Source: JANQMX01 sp965247175 (GTDB taxonomy: Bacteria; Pseudomonadota; Alphaproteobacteria; Kiloniellales; DSM-21159). Taken from it: DNA of 64,000 nt. The notes under the pieces were generated by a model. That model was not told the origin of the DNA and made no database searches. It saw only the letters and a list, made by a program, of their open reading frames with translations. This document shows positions 43,907 to 52,203 of this stretch, one piece after another. The stretch spans positions 2,356,001 through 2,420,000 of the forward strand of contig OZ252006.1 of NCBI GenBank assembly GCA_965247175.1, read 5' to 3'. A program made the position numbers and the translations under genes. Within the stretch, counting starts at the first letter, position 1, and every line of letters begins with the position of its first letter.

Positions 43907-46183
43907 GTGGCGAGAGGCGGCGAGGGATTTCTCAGGCTCGTCTCCGATCAGGAGACCGCTGAGATCACGCCCGCTCTAAGCCTAAAACAGCTGTTTCCGG
44001 ACCCCTACCTGGCCCCCTGGCTCAGGGCCTGCCGGCGCATCCAAGGGGCCGGCTACGGCGCTTCGGTTGAGCGTGCATTCGAAGCCGGCGGCAAGGCATG
44101 CGCCCAGGCGCTCGGCCCGGAAGCCGGAATAGAGCTCACCGATGTCGTTTCAGCAGTCGCCATCAAGAGCGGGCGACGCGCAGCGGAGCTTCTGTGCCAG
44201 AGTGCCGTCCAAGCAGCCGAGCGCCTTGGCGATCTCGCTCGCTTCCGGAGCTGGCTCAGCCTGATGCAGCGCTTCGCGGGCATGGCGCCGGAGTCCGTCG
44301 AGGTCGTGCTGCAACGCATGGACAGTCTGCTCGAGCAACTCCAGGTCTCTGGCCTCGAGGCCTGGCTGCTGGCCGGCATCCGCATCGGCGGCGGCGATCC
44401 CGATCGGCGCCACGCCTTCTTCTCGCTTGAGGATCCCGATGCCACGCGTTGGCTGCTGCGCGAAGCCGGCGATCTCGTTTTCACCGATGTCGACCGGCGC
44501 ATGAAGGCCTTTCTGGCAGCCTTGTTCAAAGTCCGCGTCCCAATCCTCGTGCCGGCGGGATCCACTGTCATGACCCCGCGCCGGCGCAGTTCCTTCGGCA
44601 GCGGTGTCATCCATATCCCGGAAAGCTATCCAGGCTACCGCGGCACGGCAGCCGAGGACGTCTTCCGCGCCGCCCTGGCGCACATCGGTGCGCACTTTCA
44701 CTACGGCGGGCCGCCGATGCCACTCGGCCAACTGAAGCCTCTGCAGGTGGCTGTCGTCTCCTTGATCGAAGACGCCCGGGTGGAACAGTTGGCTATGCGC
44801 GACTTCCCCGGTCTACGGCGCCTTTGGCTTCCGTTTCACATCGCTCAGGCAAGTGGGGCCGAGACAGCACCCAGTCTCTTCGCGCGCCTGGCGCGGGCCC
44901 TGATCGACCCCGAGTTCAACGACAGCAGCGGCTGGGTCCGCAGGGGGCGCACGCTGTTCGAGGCGCACTACGATCGGCTCGAGGACCCGACGATCAGCCG
45001 CCACATCGGCAATCTGCTCGGCAATGAGCTGGGCCAGATGCGGGTGCAGTTCAATGCCAAGACCTACGTTGTCGAGCCGCCATACCGGGACGACAACCTC
45101 GGCCTCTGGGACTTCGACGATGACTCTGACGATCAGCAGGAGATCGGTGTCGTCGTCGATACGGCGCGCATGGAGCGACGCGAAGAGGACGACGATGAGG
45201 ATGTCGATCGCGAACGCGAGGAAGAGGGAGACGACGAGGCTCTCAGCGAGGCACCCGTCGCGCGCGAGAGCCCGGTCGAGGGCGGCCTGCCGATCGCCCG
45301 CTATCCGGAGTACGACTATCAGGCCGGGCGCGAGCGCAGCGACTGGACCACCGTCGTAGAGTACGATCCGCCTGCCGGCGCTGCGGACCGCATCGCCCAG
45401 ATTCTCGAACGGCGCGCCAACTTGGTGGAGCGTCTCTCGCGCCTGATCCGCTCGGCGCACGTGAGCCGCGCCCAGCGCCTGAAGCGCCAAGCCGAAGGCG
45501 AAGCCTTGGACCTCGATGCTTGCATCGAAGCGGCGATCGACCTGCGCAGCGGCGATACGCCCGACACACGCGTCTATCAGAGGATGGAACGCCGCCAGCG
45601 GGACCTTTCGGTGCAGGTGCTGCTCGACGTCTCCCAGTCAACGGCGGATCGCGTTCCGGGACACACCAGCAACATCCTCCAGCTAGAGCGGGAAGCGACG
45701 GTGCTTCTGGCCCATGCCATGGACGGTTTGGGCGACCCCTTCGCCATCGGGGCCTTCTGCTCCAATGGCCGCGAAGAAGTTCGCTACACGCAGGTCAAGA
45801 GCTTCGACGGCAGCTTCGGGACCGAGGCCCGCGCCCGCCTGGCCGGTCTGGCCGCCGGCTACTCGACGCGCATGGGGACTGCGCTGCGCCATGCCGCGGC
45901 GGAGCTGGAGCGACAGCGGAGCTATCGCCGCTTGGTTCTGATGCTGACCGATGGCGAGCCCTCAGACATCGACTGCCCGGATGACCGCTATCTGGTCGAG
46001 GATGCGCGTCGCGCTGTTCACACACTGGCGGGCCGTGGCATCGACGTCTTCTGCGTCGCCCTCGGCGATCAGAACGACCAAGCGCTCGACCGCATCTTCG
46101 GCCGCCGCAACCTGGTGCGCATCAACCGCATCGAACGCCTGCCGGAACAGCTGCCGTTCCTTTACATGCGACTGACGGCGTAA
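43907..46183 (+). CDS. cbbO-like: CbbO/NorD-type VWA-domain protein
   Basis: 758 aa with a GTG start (GGGAG 6 nt upstream). It is a long alpha-helical N-terminal region, with a very acidic stretch at ~425-440, followed by a C-terminal VWA domain from ~570 with an intact MIDAS motif DVSQS (LLDVSQSTADRV) and downstream MLTDGEPSD. This is the size and layout of CbbO, the adaptor that carries the CbbQ ATPase ring to its target. It is the last gene of the operon; a terminator follows 69 bp later. Confidence 0.88.
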   Translation: MARGGEGFLRLVSDQETAEITPALSLKQLFPDPYLAPWLRACRRIQGAGYGASVERAFEAGGKACAQALGPEAGIELTDVVSAVAIKSGRRAAELLCQSAVQAAERLGDLARFRSWLSLMQRFAGMAPESVEVVLQRMDSLLEQLQVSGLEAWLLAGIRIGGGDPDRRHAFFSLEDPDATRWLLREAGDLVFTDVDRRMKAFLAALFKVRVPILVPAGSTVMTPRRRSSFGSGVIHIPESYPGYRGTAAEDVFRAALAHIGAHFHYGGPPMPLGQLKPLQVAVVSLIEDARVEQLAMRDFPGLRRLWLPFHIAQASGAETAPSLFARLARALIDPEFNDSSGWVRRGRTLFEAHYDRLEDPTISRHIGNLLGNELGQMRVQFNAKTYVVEPPYRDDNLGLWDFDDDSDDQQEIGVVVDTARMERREEDDDEDVDREREEEGDDEALSEAPVARESPVEGGLPIARYPEYDYQAGRERSDWTTVVEYDPPAGAADRIAQILERRANLVERLSRLIRSAHVSRAQRLKRQAEGEALDLDACIEAAIDLRSGDTPDTRVYQRMERRQRDLSVQVLLDVSQSTADRVPGHTSNILQLEREATVLLAHAMDGLGDPFAIGAFCSNGREEVRYTQVKSFDGSFGTEARARLAGLAAGYSTRMGTALRHAAAELERQRSYRRLVLMLTDGEPSDIDCPDDRYLVEDARRAVHTLAGRGIDVFCVALGDQNDQALDRIFGRRNLVRINRIERLPEQLPFLYMRLTA

Positions 46184-46251
46184 GGCCTTCGCGTTACTCG
46201 CCTTCGGGTTATGTCCTGAGGCTCAGAACTTGGTCTTGCCAGAAACGCAAG

Positions 46252-46276
46252 AAAGCCACCCTTTGGGTGGCTTCTT
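46252..46276. terminator. Bidirectional terminator after the cbbO-like gene
   Basis: AAGCCACCC-TTT-GGGTGGCTT forms a 9-bp stem with short T-rich sequence on both sides (CTT on plus, TTTCTT on minus). It closes the urt-ure-ami operon on the plus strand. Confidence 0.75.
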
Positions 46277-46305
46277 ATGATTTCTTGGACTTATGCGGCG
46301 CCACT

Positions 46306-46358
46306 GGCGCCAGGGTTCCTCGAAATGGTTGCGGGGGCAGGATTTGTACTTTGCAGAC
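46306..46358 (+). repeat. Copy 2 of the intergenic repeat (tRNA 3'-end-like)
   Basis: It starts with the same GGCGCCAGGGTTCCTCG as copy 1. Its inner part TGGTTGCGGGGGCAGGATTTG, read on the minus strand, looks like a tRNA T-arm to CCA end. Upstream on that strand I cannot fold a full cloverleaf, so it is a fragment or look-alike. On the minus strand it is followed by the hairpin at 46252-46276, the arrangement expected downstream of a tRNA. Confidence 0.65.
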
Positions 46359-46726
46359 TCAGTTGGATAGTCGGACTTCGGCCCCATGCGATCGAGGAGT
46401 TCGACGATTCCGCGACTGCTTTTCCGGCCCGAGACGGCTGATATGCAACCAGCTACCGAGCACCCCCAAGGCCGCGCCGTGTTCGCTTCGCGTATCAGAC
46501 AAAGATCTAGACACGAACCCAACGCCCGTCCGCGAACCGGCGCTCTCGCAGCTGCGGCCAAGCGGTGCCTTAAGAACGCTCAAACCCCACTTTGGGCGAG
46601 GTCGGCATCGGACCTTCCCCAGTTTCAGGCAAGAAATGCGTCGTCATGCGGACGCTCCTACAGTGACCCTTAGAGTAAGCTTGGCGGAAGCGCGCGCTCG
46701 TCTCCCCCAATCTGGCCGGCCAACCA
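46359..46726. other. Non-coding stretch right of the repeat
   Basis: About 370 bp between the repeat and the quinone-reductase gene. Short open frames occur on both strands without ribosome sites or recognisable products. It looks like decayed or boundary sequence. Confidence 0.5.
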
Positions 46727-47488
46727 TCAGAGGCTCGATGGCGATGGGCCGTTTCCAGCCTCGACGAGCTTTGACCGGCCATCTTCGTCCCAATCGTTCC
46801 ATCCGGGAAAGCAAAGCGGCTCCGACTGCTCCAATGTCTCCAGCCTTTGCGCCCACTCCCTCTTGTATCCTTCGAGCCGATGCTTGAACGACCCGGCGGG
46901 CTGATAGGCGAAACCATGCCCCTGTATCCCGTAGGCGACAAAGGGCGGAAGCACGGCAAAGCCCATGTAGTGAAGCGAATAGTGAATGGGCCATAGAAGC
47001 CGCTCGATATCGCCACCTCGTGCCCCTGGCCCGAAGCTTACTTCCGGGGCGCCGGTCGTAACCGAACAGATGGCCAACTTGCCGCTGAAGTAGCCGCGAT
47101 CATAGCGCATTTTGCTGGTGTAAAGACCGCCGCTGACGAACACCCGATCGAACCAGCCTTTCAGCATCGCCGGCTGAGCATGCCACCAAAGCGGGAATTG
47201 AAAGACGACCAGTTCGGCCCGCTCGAGCCGCGCGATCTCGCGCTGCACCTCGCATGGCAGCCTAGCCGTCCCGCTGGCGTAGCGCTGTTCGGCCAAGACC
47301 GAAAAGCGGTCCGTATCCGCTCTTTCAACGTAGTGCTCGGCCCGCTCGACCGGATCGAAGCCTTCGGCATAGAGATCCGAGACCTCCAGCGCATAACCCA
47401 GGCTTGTTAGCGAACGAACGGCGCCGTCTTTCAGGGCAGCGTTAAAAGACGTCGGCTCCGGATGACAATAGAGAATCAAAGCGCGCAT
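46727..47488 (-). CDS. Flavodoxin-fold NAD(P)H:quinone oxidoreductase
   Basis: 253 aa. MRALILYCHPEPTSFNAAL is the NQO1/MdaB/KefF-type N-terminus with phosphate-binding loop. LVVFQFPLWWHAQPAMLKGWFDRVF and SVTTGAPEVSFGPGARGGD complete the FMN-site pattern. It reduces quinones by two electrons, probably for detoxification. It is divergent from a LysR gene across 98 bp, which is the likely regulator. Confidence 0.88.
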   Translation of the reverse strand: MRALILYCHPEPTSFNAALKDGAVRSLTSLGYALEVSDLYAEGFDPVERAEHYVERADTDRFSVLAEQRYASGTARLPCEVQREIARLERAELVVFQFPLWWHAQPAMLKGWFDRVFVSGGLYTSKMRYDRGYFSGKLAICSVTTGAPEVSFGPGARGGDIERLLWPIHYSLHYMGFAVLPPFVAYGIQGHGFAYQPAGSFKHRLEGYKREWAQRLETLEQSEPLCFPGWNDWDEDGRSKLVEAGNGPSPSSL

Positions 47489-47586
47489 CGCGCTTCTCCT
47501 ATCTTGATTGGCAGTTCGCGCCTTGTGAGTTAAGCTGTTCGATTACGGTCTACAATTCGCCAGAAACAAGAAATGTCTTTGCAAAA

Positions 47587-48477
47587 ATGAACAGCATCGG
47601 CAAATGGGACGACCTCAGGATCGTCCTGGCGATTGCTGAGACTGGCTCTCTTTCCGGGGCAGGACGCAGCTTGGGCTTGAGCCATGCCACCGTGTTCCGT
47701 CGGCTCCGCGACATCGAGGAGCGGCTGGGCGCCAAGCTGTTTGACCGGGTAAGAGAAGGCTACGCGCCTACCTTGGCGGGCGAAGACATCACCAGAAGCG
47801 CACAACGCATAGCGGCCGAGGTGATGGGCAGCGAACGTCGCATCGCGGGGCAGGATCTGCGGCCCGCCGGGACCGTACGTGTCACGACGACCGATTCACT
47901 TCTGTTCGGGCCCATTTCTCCGGTTCTTGCCGGATTCCGCGCTGCTTATCCGGAGATCGCGCTTGAGGTTGCGATGTCCAACCAAATCTTCAATCTATCC
48001 AAACGCGAAGCCGATGTCGCGATCCGCCCCTCCGCAGCGCCGCCCGAGAGCTTGACCGGGCGCAAACTCGCTCGGATCGATCAAGCGATCTACGGGCGGC
48101 GAGATTTAGTCACGGAGAACGGGGCGACCTTGGACATCCGGTCCACGGACTGGGTCGGACCGGATGAGGGCATGGCCTATCGGCCACTGGAGCGCTGGAT
48201 GGAGGCGAACGACTTGAACGCGCGCTGCCGAACTCGTGTCGACAGTGTATTGGGGATGTTCGTCGCCGCTCAAAATGGATGCGGTTTGGCTGTCTTGCCG
48301 TGCTACCTCGGCGACCGCGAGCAGAGCTTAAGGCGTGTCGGCCAAGCGCTTCCCGATCTTGCGACCGACCTCTGGCTGCTGACCCACCCCGACTTGCGCA
48401 GGGTCGCCCGAATCCGCTTGCTGCTGGATTTCACGGCGCAGGCCTGTCGGCAGGATCTGTTCGATGCAGCCGCCTAG
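47587..48477 (+). CDS. LysR-family transcriptional regulator
   Basis: 296 aa. The N-terminal helix-turn-helix reads WDDLRIVLAIAETGSLSGAG (7-26) and LGLSHATVFRRLRDIEERLG. The effector domain starts near residue 90 (GTVRVTTTDSLLFGPISPVL). It is divergent from the quinone oxidoreductase gene, the usual arrangement for a LysR protein and its target. Its 3' end overlaps the convergent GntR gene by 4 bp. Confidence 0.92.
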   Translation: MNSIGKWDDLRIVLAIAETGSLSGAGRSLGLSHATVFRRLRDIEERLGAKLFDRVREGYAPTLAGEDITRSAQRIAAEVMGSERRIAGQDLRPAGTVRVTTTDSLLFGPISPVLAGFRAAYPEIALEVAMSNQIFNLSKREADVAIRPSAAPPESLTGRKLARIDQAIYGRRDLVTENGATLDIRSTDWVGPDEGMAYRPLERWMEANDLNARCRTRVDSVLGMFVAAQNGCGLAVLPCYLGDREQSLRRVGQALPDLATDLWLLTHPDLRRVARIRLLLDFTAQACRQDLFDAAA

Positions 48478-49268
48478 CCGCGGTCAATGCGCAGGAAACC
48501 GCTGGTCAACTCGGCTTCGCAGGCCTCCATGTAGGCCTGAGCCGCGCACATATGCTCGTACATGATGCGGCGGACCTCTTCTCCTTCGGTGCGATGCAAG
48601 GCAGAGAGCAATTGGATTTGATAGTTAAGCCCTGTTTCGCGAAGGTCGGGGTTGGGCGTTTCGTAAATGCTTCGGCAGACTGTCAGGTTACGCAGCAGAT
48701 TCTGTAGAAACCCGCAGAAAAATCCGAGAACGGGGTTGGGGCAAAGTTCAGCCAGGACGGAATGGAAATCCAGTTCCGCCAGGCGCTGGCGATACTCTTC
48801 GCCGAGATTTTCCGGCGGATGATCGTAGAGCCGGATGGTCGCACGCAGGCGCTCGAAATCTGCCTCGCTGAGCCGGCCGACGAGGGATGCCGCCATCTCC
48901 GGTTCCAGCTGCTTGCGCAGTACATATATGTCGCTGATGCTCGGCTGGGCGAAGAAGAAGTAGTTGCCCAAGAGCTCCATGGCGCGACGGCTGTCCATTT
49001 CCGCGATGTAGGCGCCGCCGCCGGGGCCGGTTCGCGTTTTGATCAGGCCTTGTGTCTGCAGCGCCCCCAAAGCCTCGCGCACCGTGCTCTTCGAGGCTTT
49101 GAAGAGGTCCATCAGCTCACGCTCTTGCGGCAAGCGATCGCCGGGCTTCAGTCGATGATCGACGATCCAGTCCTTCAGGCGTTCCGAAATCTCCTGCGGC
49201 CGCTTCGTCTGCCGCCGCGGAACGTCGATGACCGGCGATAGGCCGACGGGTTCCTCCGGCTTGTTCAT
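48474..49268 (-). CDS. GntR-family (FadR/FCD-type) regulator
   Basis: 264 aa from the ATG at 49268, which overlaps the ATPase stop (ATGA). Winged helix: RLKDWIVDHRLKPGDRLPQE and LFKASKSTVREALGALQTQG. The C-terminal FCD helical ligand domain has DISDIYVLRKQLEPE-like residues and a conserved LDFHSVLAEL metal-site segment. It is the last gene of the ABC operon. The paired palindromes at 54900-54948 are its most plausible operators, giving control of both importer and hydrolase. Confidence 0.9.
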   Translation of the reverse strand: MNKPEEPVGLSPVIDVPRRQTKRPQEISERLKDWIVDHRLKPGDRLPQERELMDLFKASKSTVREALGALQTQGLIKTRTGPGGGAYIAEMDSRRAMELLGNYFFFAQPSISDIYVLRKQLEPEMAASLVGRLSEADFERLRATIRLYDHPPENLGEEYRQRLAELDFHSVLAELCPNPVLGFFCGFLQNLLRNLTVCRSIYETPNPDLRETGLNYQIQLLSALHRTEGEEVRRIMYEHMCAAQAYMEACEAELTSGFLRIDRG

Positions 49269-50263
49269 TCCGATTCTTCCGGGCTCGACCCATAGGTCTC
49301 CAAGGGGTAGTGGCACGCCGCCAAGTGGGCTGCGGCGCCTTTCGTCTCCAAAGGTGGCCGTTCAGCTTGGCAGGCCTCCTTTGCCCGGGGACAGCGCGGC
49401 GCAAAAGCGCAGCCGGGCAGCGGGGCGAAGGGATCAGGCAGCTCGACTGGCTTGTCTTCGCCTTCGATATGTCGGCGGCCGGGAACCGGGGCCGAGTCCA
49501 GCAAGAGCCTAGTATAGGGATGGCGCGGTGTCCGGAACAGCATCCCTGCAGGTGCGAGCTCGACCACACGGCCGAAGTACATGACGGCCACCCGATCACT
49601 GATGCTCTCGACGACCGAAAGATCGTGGCTGATGAACACGTAGGTCAGCCCGAAACGCGCTTTCAAGTCGTCCAGCAAGTTGAGAACCTGGGCCTGGACC
49701 GAAACATCGAGTGCGGAAACCGGCTCATCGAGGACGATGATTCGGGGTTCAGCCGCCAGTGCGCGGGCGATCCCTATTCGCTGGGCCTGGCCGCCGGAAA
49801 ACTCGTGCGGATAGCGCCCGAGAAACTCCTCGCGCAGATTGACCGCGTCCATCAGTTCCTTCAAGCGCGCCTCGCAGCGCTCACGCGGCAGGCCGAGAAG
49901 ATAGACCATCGGCGCCGTGAGTATGGAGCGGATGGTCTTGCGCGGGTTGAGCGAGCTGACGGGGTCTTGAAAGACATACTGGATTGCTGTGGCGAGCGGC
50001 GCACCGCGGCGCGAGCCCGAGTGGATGTCCTCACCCGACAATCGGATTACGCCATCGCTCGGCCGGTCGAGGCCGACCAGCATACGCGCCAAAGTCGACT
50101 TCCCACAGCCTGATTCGCCGACAACGCCGAGCGTCTCGCCTTCGTTCAGATCGAGGCTGACGCCCTGCACGGCATGAACCGTCGGCTTCGGCCCGCCGAG
50201 CAGCCGCTTCTCGCCGCCGAAGCGGCGCACCAGACCGTCGACCTGGAGCAATGGCTCCGTCAT
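49265..50263 (-). CDS. Oligopeptide-type ABC transporter ATP-binding protein (OppF/DppF-like)
   Basis: 332 aa. It has Walker A GESGCGKSTLARM, the OppF-type QYVFQDPVSSLNPRKTI, signature SGGQAQRIGIARAL, Walker B IIVLDEPVSALD and the C-terminal Cys cluster (GCAFAPRCPRAKEAC) typical of oligopeptide ATPases. Its start overlaps the fusion gene stop (ATGA). It energises uptake together with the ATPase half of the upstream fusion. Confidence 0.93.
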   Translation of the reverse strand: MTEPLLQVDGLVRRFGGEKRLLGGPKPTVHAVQGVSLDLNEGETLGVVGESGCGKSTLARMLVGLDRPSDGVIRLSGEDIHSGSRRGAPLATAIQYVFQDPVSSLNPRKTIRSILTAPMVYLLGLPRERCEARLKELMDAVNLREEFLGRYPHEFSGGQAQRIGIARALAAEPRIIVLDEPVSALDVSVQAQVLNLLDDLKARFGLTYVFISHDLSVVESISDRVAVMYFGRVVELAPAGMLFRTPRHPYTRLLLDSAPVPGRRHIEGEDKPVELPDPFAPLPGCAFAPRCPRAKEACQAERPPLETKGAAAHLAACHYPLETYGSSPEESE

Positions 50264-52203
50264 GATGCAGCCACCTCCTGACTCTCGGCGTGGGGATAGA
50301 GACAGCGAACCGACCGGCGTTCGTTGAACCGTTCGAGCGCAATCTCACCTTGCCGGCAGTCAGAGCGGACATGGGGACAGCGATCGGCGAATGCACAACC
50401 CGGCGGCAGCCGATTGACCATCGGCGGCAGGCCAGGGATGGCATCCAGGCGACGTTCCGGCTCGCCGAGCACCGGCACGCAGTCGATCAGCTTTCGGGTG
50501 TAGGGATGGGCGGGCGCGGCCAAGACCTCGTCCGCCGGCCCGATCTCGACAATGCGTCCTGCATACATGACGGCGACCCGGTCGCAGATCTCGGAGACCA
50601 CGCCGAAGTCGTGCGTGATGAAAAGAACAGCGGCTCTCTTGTCCAATCTCAATCGGTTCAACAGTTTCAGCATCTGCGCCTGCACGGTGACGTCGAGCGC
50701 GGTGGTCGGCTCGTCGGCGATCAAGATCTCCGGATCATTGGCAAGTGCCATGGCGATGCAGATGCGCTGGCGCATACCTCCCGAGAGTTCATGGGGATAG
50801 GCCTGCATGCGCTGTTCGGGGTTCGGGATCTGGACCTGCTTCAGCAGCTCCACTGCCACCGCATGGGCCGCCCGATAGTCCAGCGGCTGATGGGCACGAA
50901 TAGCTTCGATGATTTGATCGCCGACCGTGAATAGCGGATGGAGTGTCGACAATGGGTCCTGGAAGACGCAGGCGAAGGTGCCGCCGCGCAGCTGGCGAAG
51001 CCGGGCATCGCTGACATCGAGCAGGTCCTCGTCGAGGTACCTCACGCTACCCCTAACGATTTGACCGGGCGGCGTCGGGACCAGGCCAAGAACGGACATG
51101 GCGGTGACCGATTTGCCCGAGCCCGACTCTCCGACTAAGCCCAGGCACTCCTCGGCTTGGAGCCGGAGATCGACCCCGCCGACCGCCCGGTAGACTTCCG
51201 AGCCAATGCGAAACTCGGTTACCAGGTCGCGAATCTCCAGCACGCCATTCGGCTTGCCGTGCGCTGTCGCGTGTTCGTGGGCTTGCCGTGCCACATCGGT
51301 ACGGGCTGACGGCCGGCCGAGAGCGCCCGACTTCAATCGCGGATCCAGGACATCGCGCACGCCGTCGCCCATCAGATTGATGCTCATGACGAGAACGAAG
51401 ATCATCAGCCCTGGAATGATCGAGACGTGCGGCGCGGTGAAGAGCTGCTTGCGCCCCTCGCCCAGCATGGAGCCAAGATCGGCCTGCGGTGGCTGCGCGC
51501 CGAGGCCCAAGAAGCTCAAACCGGCCGTCTCCAGGATCATCCAACCCACGGTCGTCGCCATGGTGATCACGATGACTGGCAGCACGTTGGGCAGCACTTC
51601 GGTCAGCAGGATGGAGAGATCGCCCTTGCCCGAGAGACGCGCCGCATCGACGAACTCCCGGTGCGCCAGGCCCAAAGTCACGCCGCGAATGTTGCGGGCG
51701 AAGAAGGGGATGTTGACGATCGCGATGGCGTAGAGGGCATTCATCAGCCCAGGACCGAGGGCGGCGACGATGGCGAGAGCCAGCAGGATGTATGGGAAGG
51801 CCATCAGCATGTCGATGCCGCGCATGATCAGATTGTCGCTGCGTCCGCCCGCGTAGCCGGCGATGAGACCGATCGCCGAGCCGATGACGGCGGCAACCAA
51901 GGTTGCCGAAAGCCCCACCAGGATCGAGGTACGCGTGCCGTAGAGCAAACGGCTCAAGAGATCGCGGCCCAGCTCGTCGGTGCCGAGCAGATGGCCTTCG
52001 CTGAGCGGCCGTAGCAAACGGTCGGCCGGCTCCGTCAAATCCGGCGGCCGCAGCGGTAGGAGCGGCGCGATGAGCACCAGCAGAAGGATGATGCCCAAAG
52101 CGATCAGGCCGGCGGTCGCTAGTCGGTTGGCCGAGAAGAGCCGCCAAAGGCTCGGCCGGCCTGTCCCGGGCCGGGACGTAGGCAGCACGGCGCCACCGCT
52201 CAC
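50260..52203 (-). CDS. Fused ABC permease (DppC-like) and ATPase (DppD-like)
   Basis: 647 aa with a GTG start at 52203 overlapping the stop of the first permease gene (GTGA); the open frame runs further upstream but overlaps that gene. Residues ~1-290 are DppC: six helices, GTDELGRDLLSRLLYGTRTS, and the EAA loop EFVDAARLSGKG. Residues ~320-647 are DppD: GESGSGKSVTAMSVLG, LSGGMRQRICIAMAL, ILIADEPTTALD and GCAFADRCPHVRSDC. The linker (~LDPRLKSGALGRPSARTD) shows no stop or frameshift, so it is a true fusion. Confidence 0.92.
   Translation of the reverse strand: MSGGAVLPTSRPGTGRPSLWRLFSANRLATAGLIALGIILLLVLIAPLLPLRPPDLTEPADRLLRPLSEGHLLGTDELGRDLLSRLLYGTRTSILVGLSATLVAAVIGSAIGLIAGYAGGRSDNLIMRGIDMLMAFPYILLALAIVAALGPGLMNALYAIAIVNIPFFARNIRGVTLGLAHREFVDAARLSGKGDLSILLTEVLPNVLPVIVITMATTVGWMILETAGLSFLGLGAQPPQADLGSMLGEGRKQLFTAPHVSIIPGLMIFVLVMSINLMGDGVRDVLDPRLKSGALGRPSARTDVARQAHEHATAHGKPNGVLEIRDLVTEFRIGSEVYRAVGGVDLRLQAEECLGLVGESGSGKSVTAMSVLGLVPTPPGQIVRGSVRYLDEDLLDVSDARLRQLRGGTFACVFQDPLSTLHPLFTVGDQIIEAIRAHQPLDYRAAHAVAVELLKQVQIPNPEQRMQAYPHELSGGMRQRICIAMALANDPEILIADEPTTALDVTVQAQMLKLLNRLRLDKRAAVLFITHDFGVVSEICDRVAVMYAGRIVEIGPADEVLAAPAHPYTRKLIDCVPVLGEPERRLDAIPGLPPMVNRLPPGCAFADRCPHVRSDCRQGEIALERFNERRSVRCLYPHAESQEVAAS

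Noticed and set aside
46306..46400. Complete tRNA on the minus strand
   Set aside because: Only the T-arm/acceptor-like 3' part is convincing. No matching 5' acceptor strand, D-arm or anticodon arm could be placed at the right distance.
46386..46887. Small plus-strand genes between the repeat and the quinone-reductase gene
   Set aside because: They have no ribosome site or recognisable motif, and they overlap the well-supported minus-strand gene.
50260..52203. Frameshift or missed stop joining two separate ABC genes
   Set aside because: The frame stays open through a plausible linker after the last permease helix, with no ribosome site before the ATPase half. A real fusion is the simpler reading, although an undetected sequence error remains possible.
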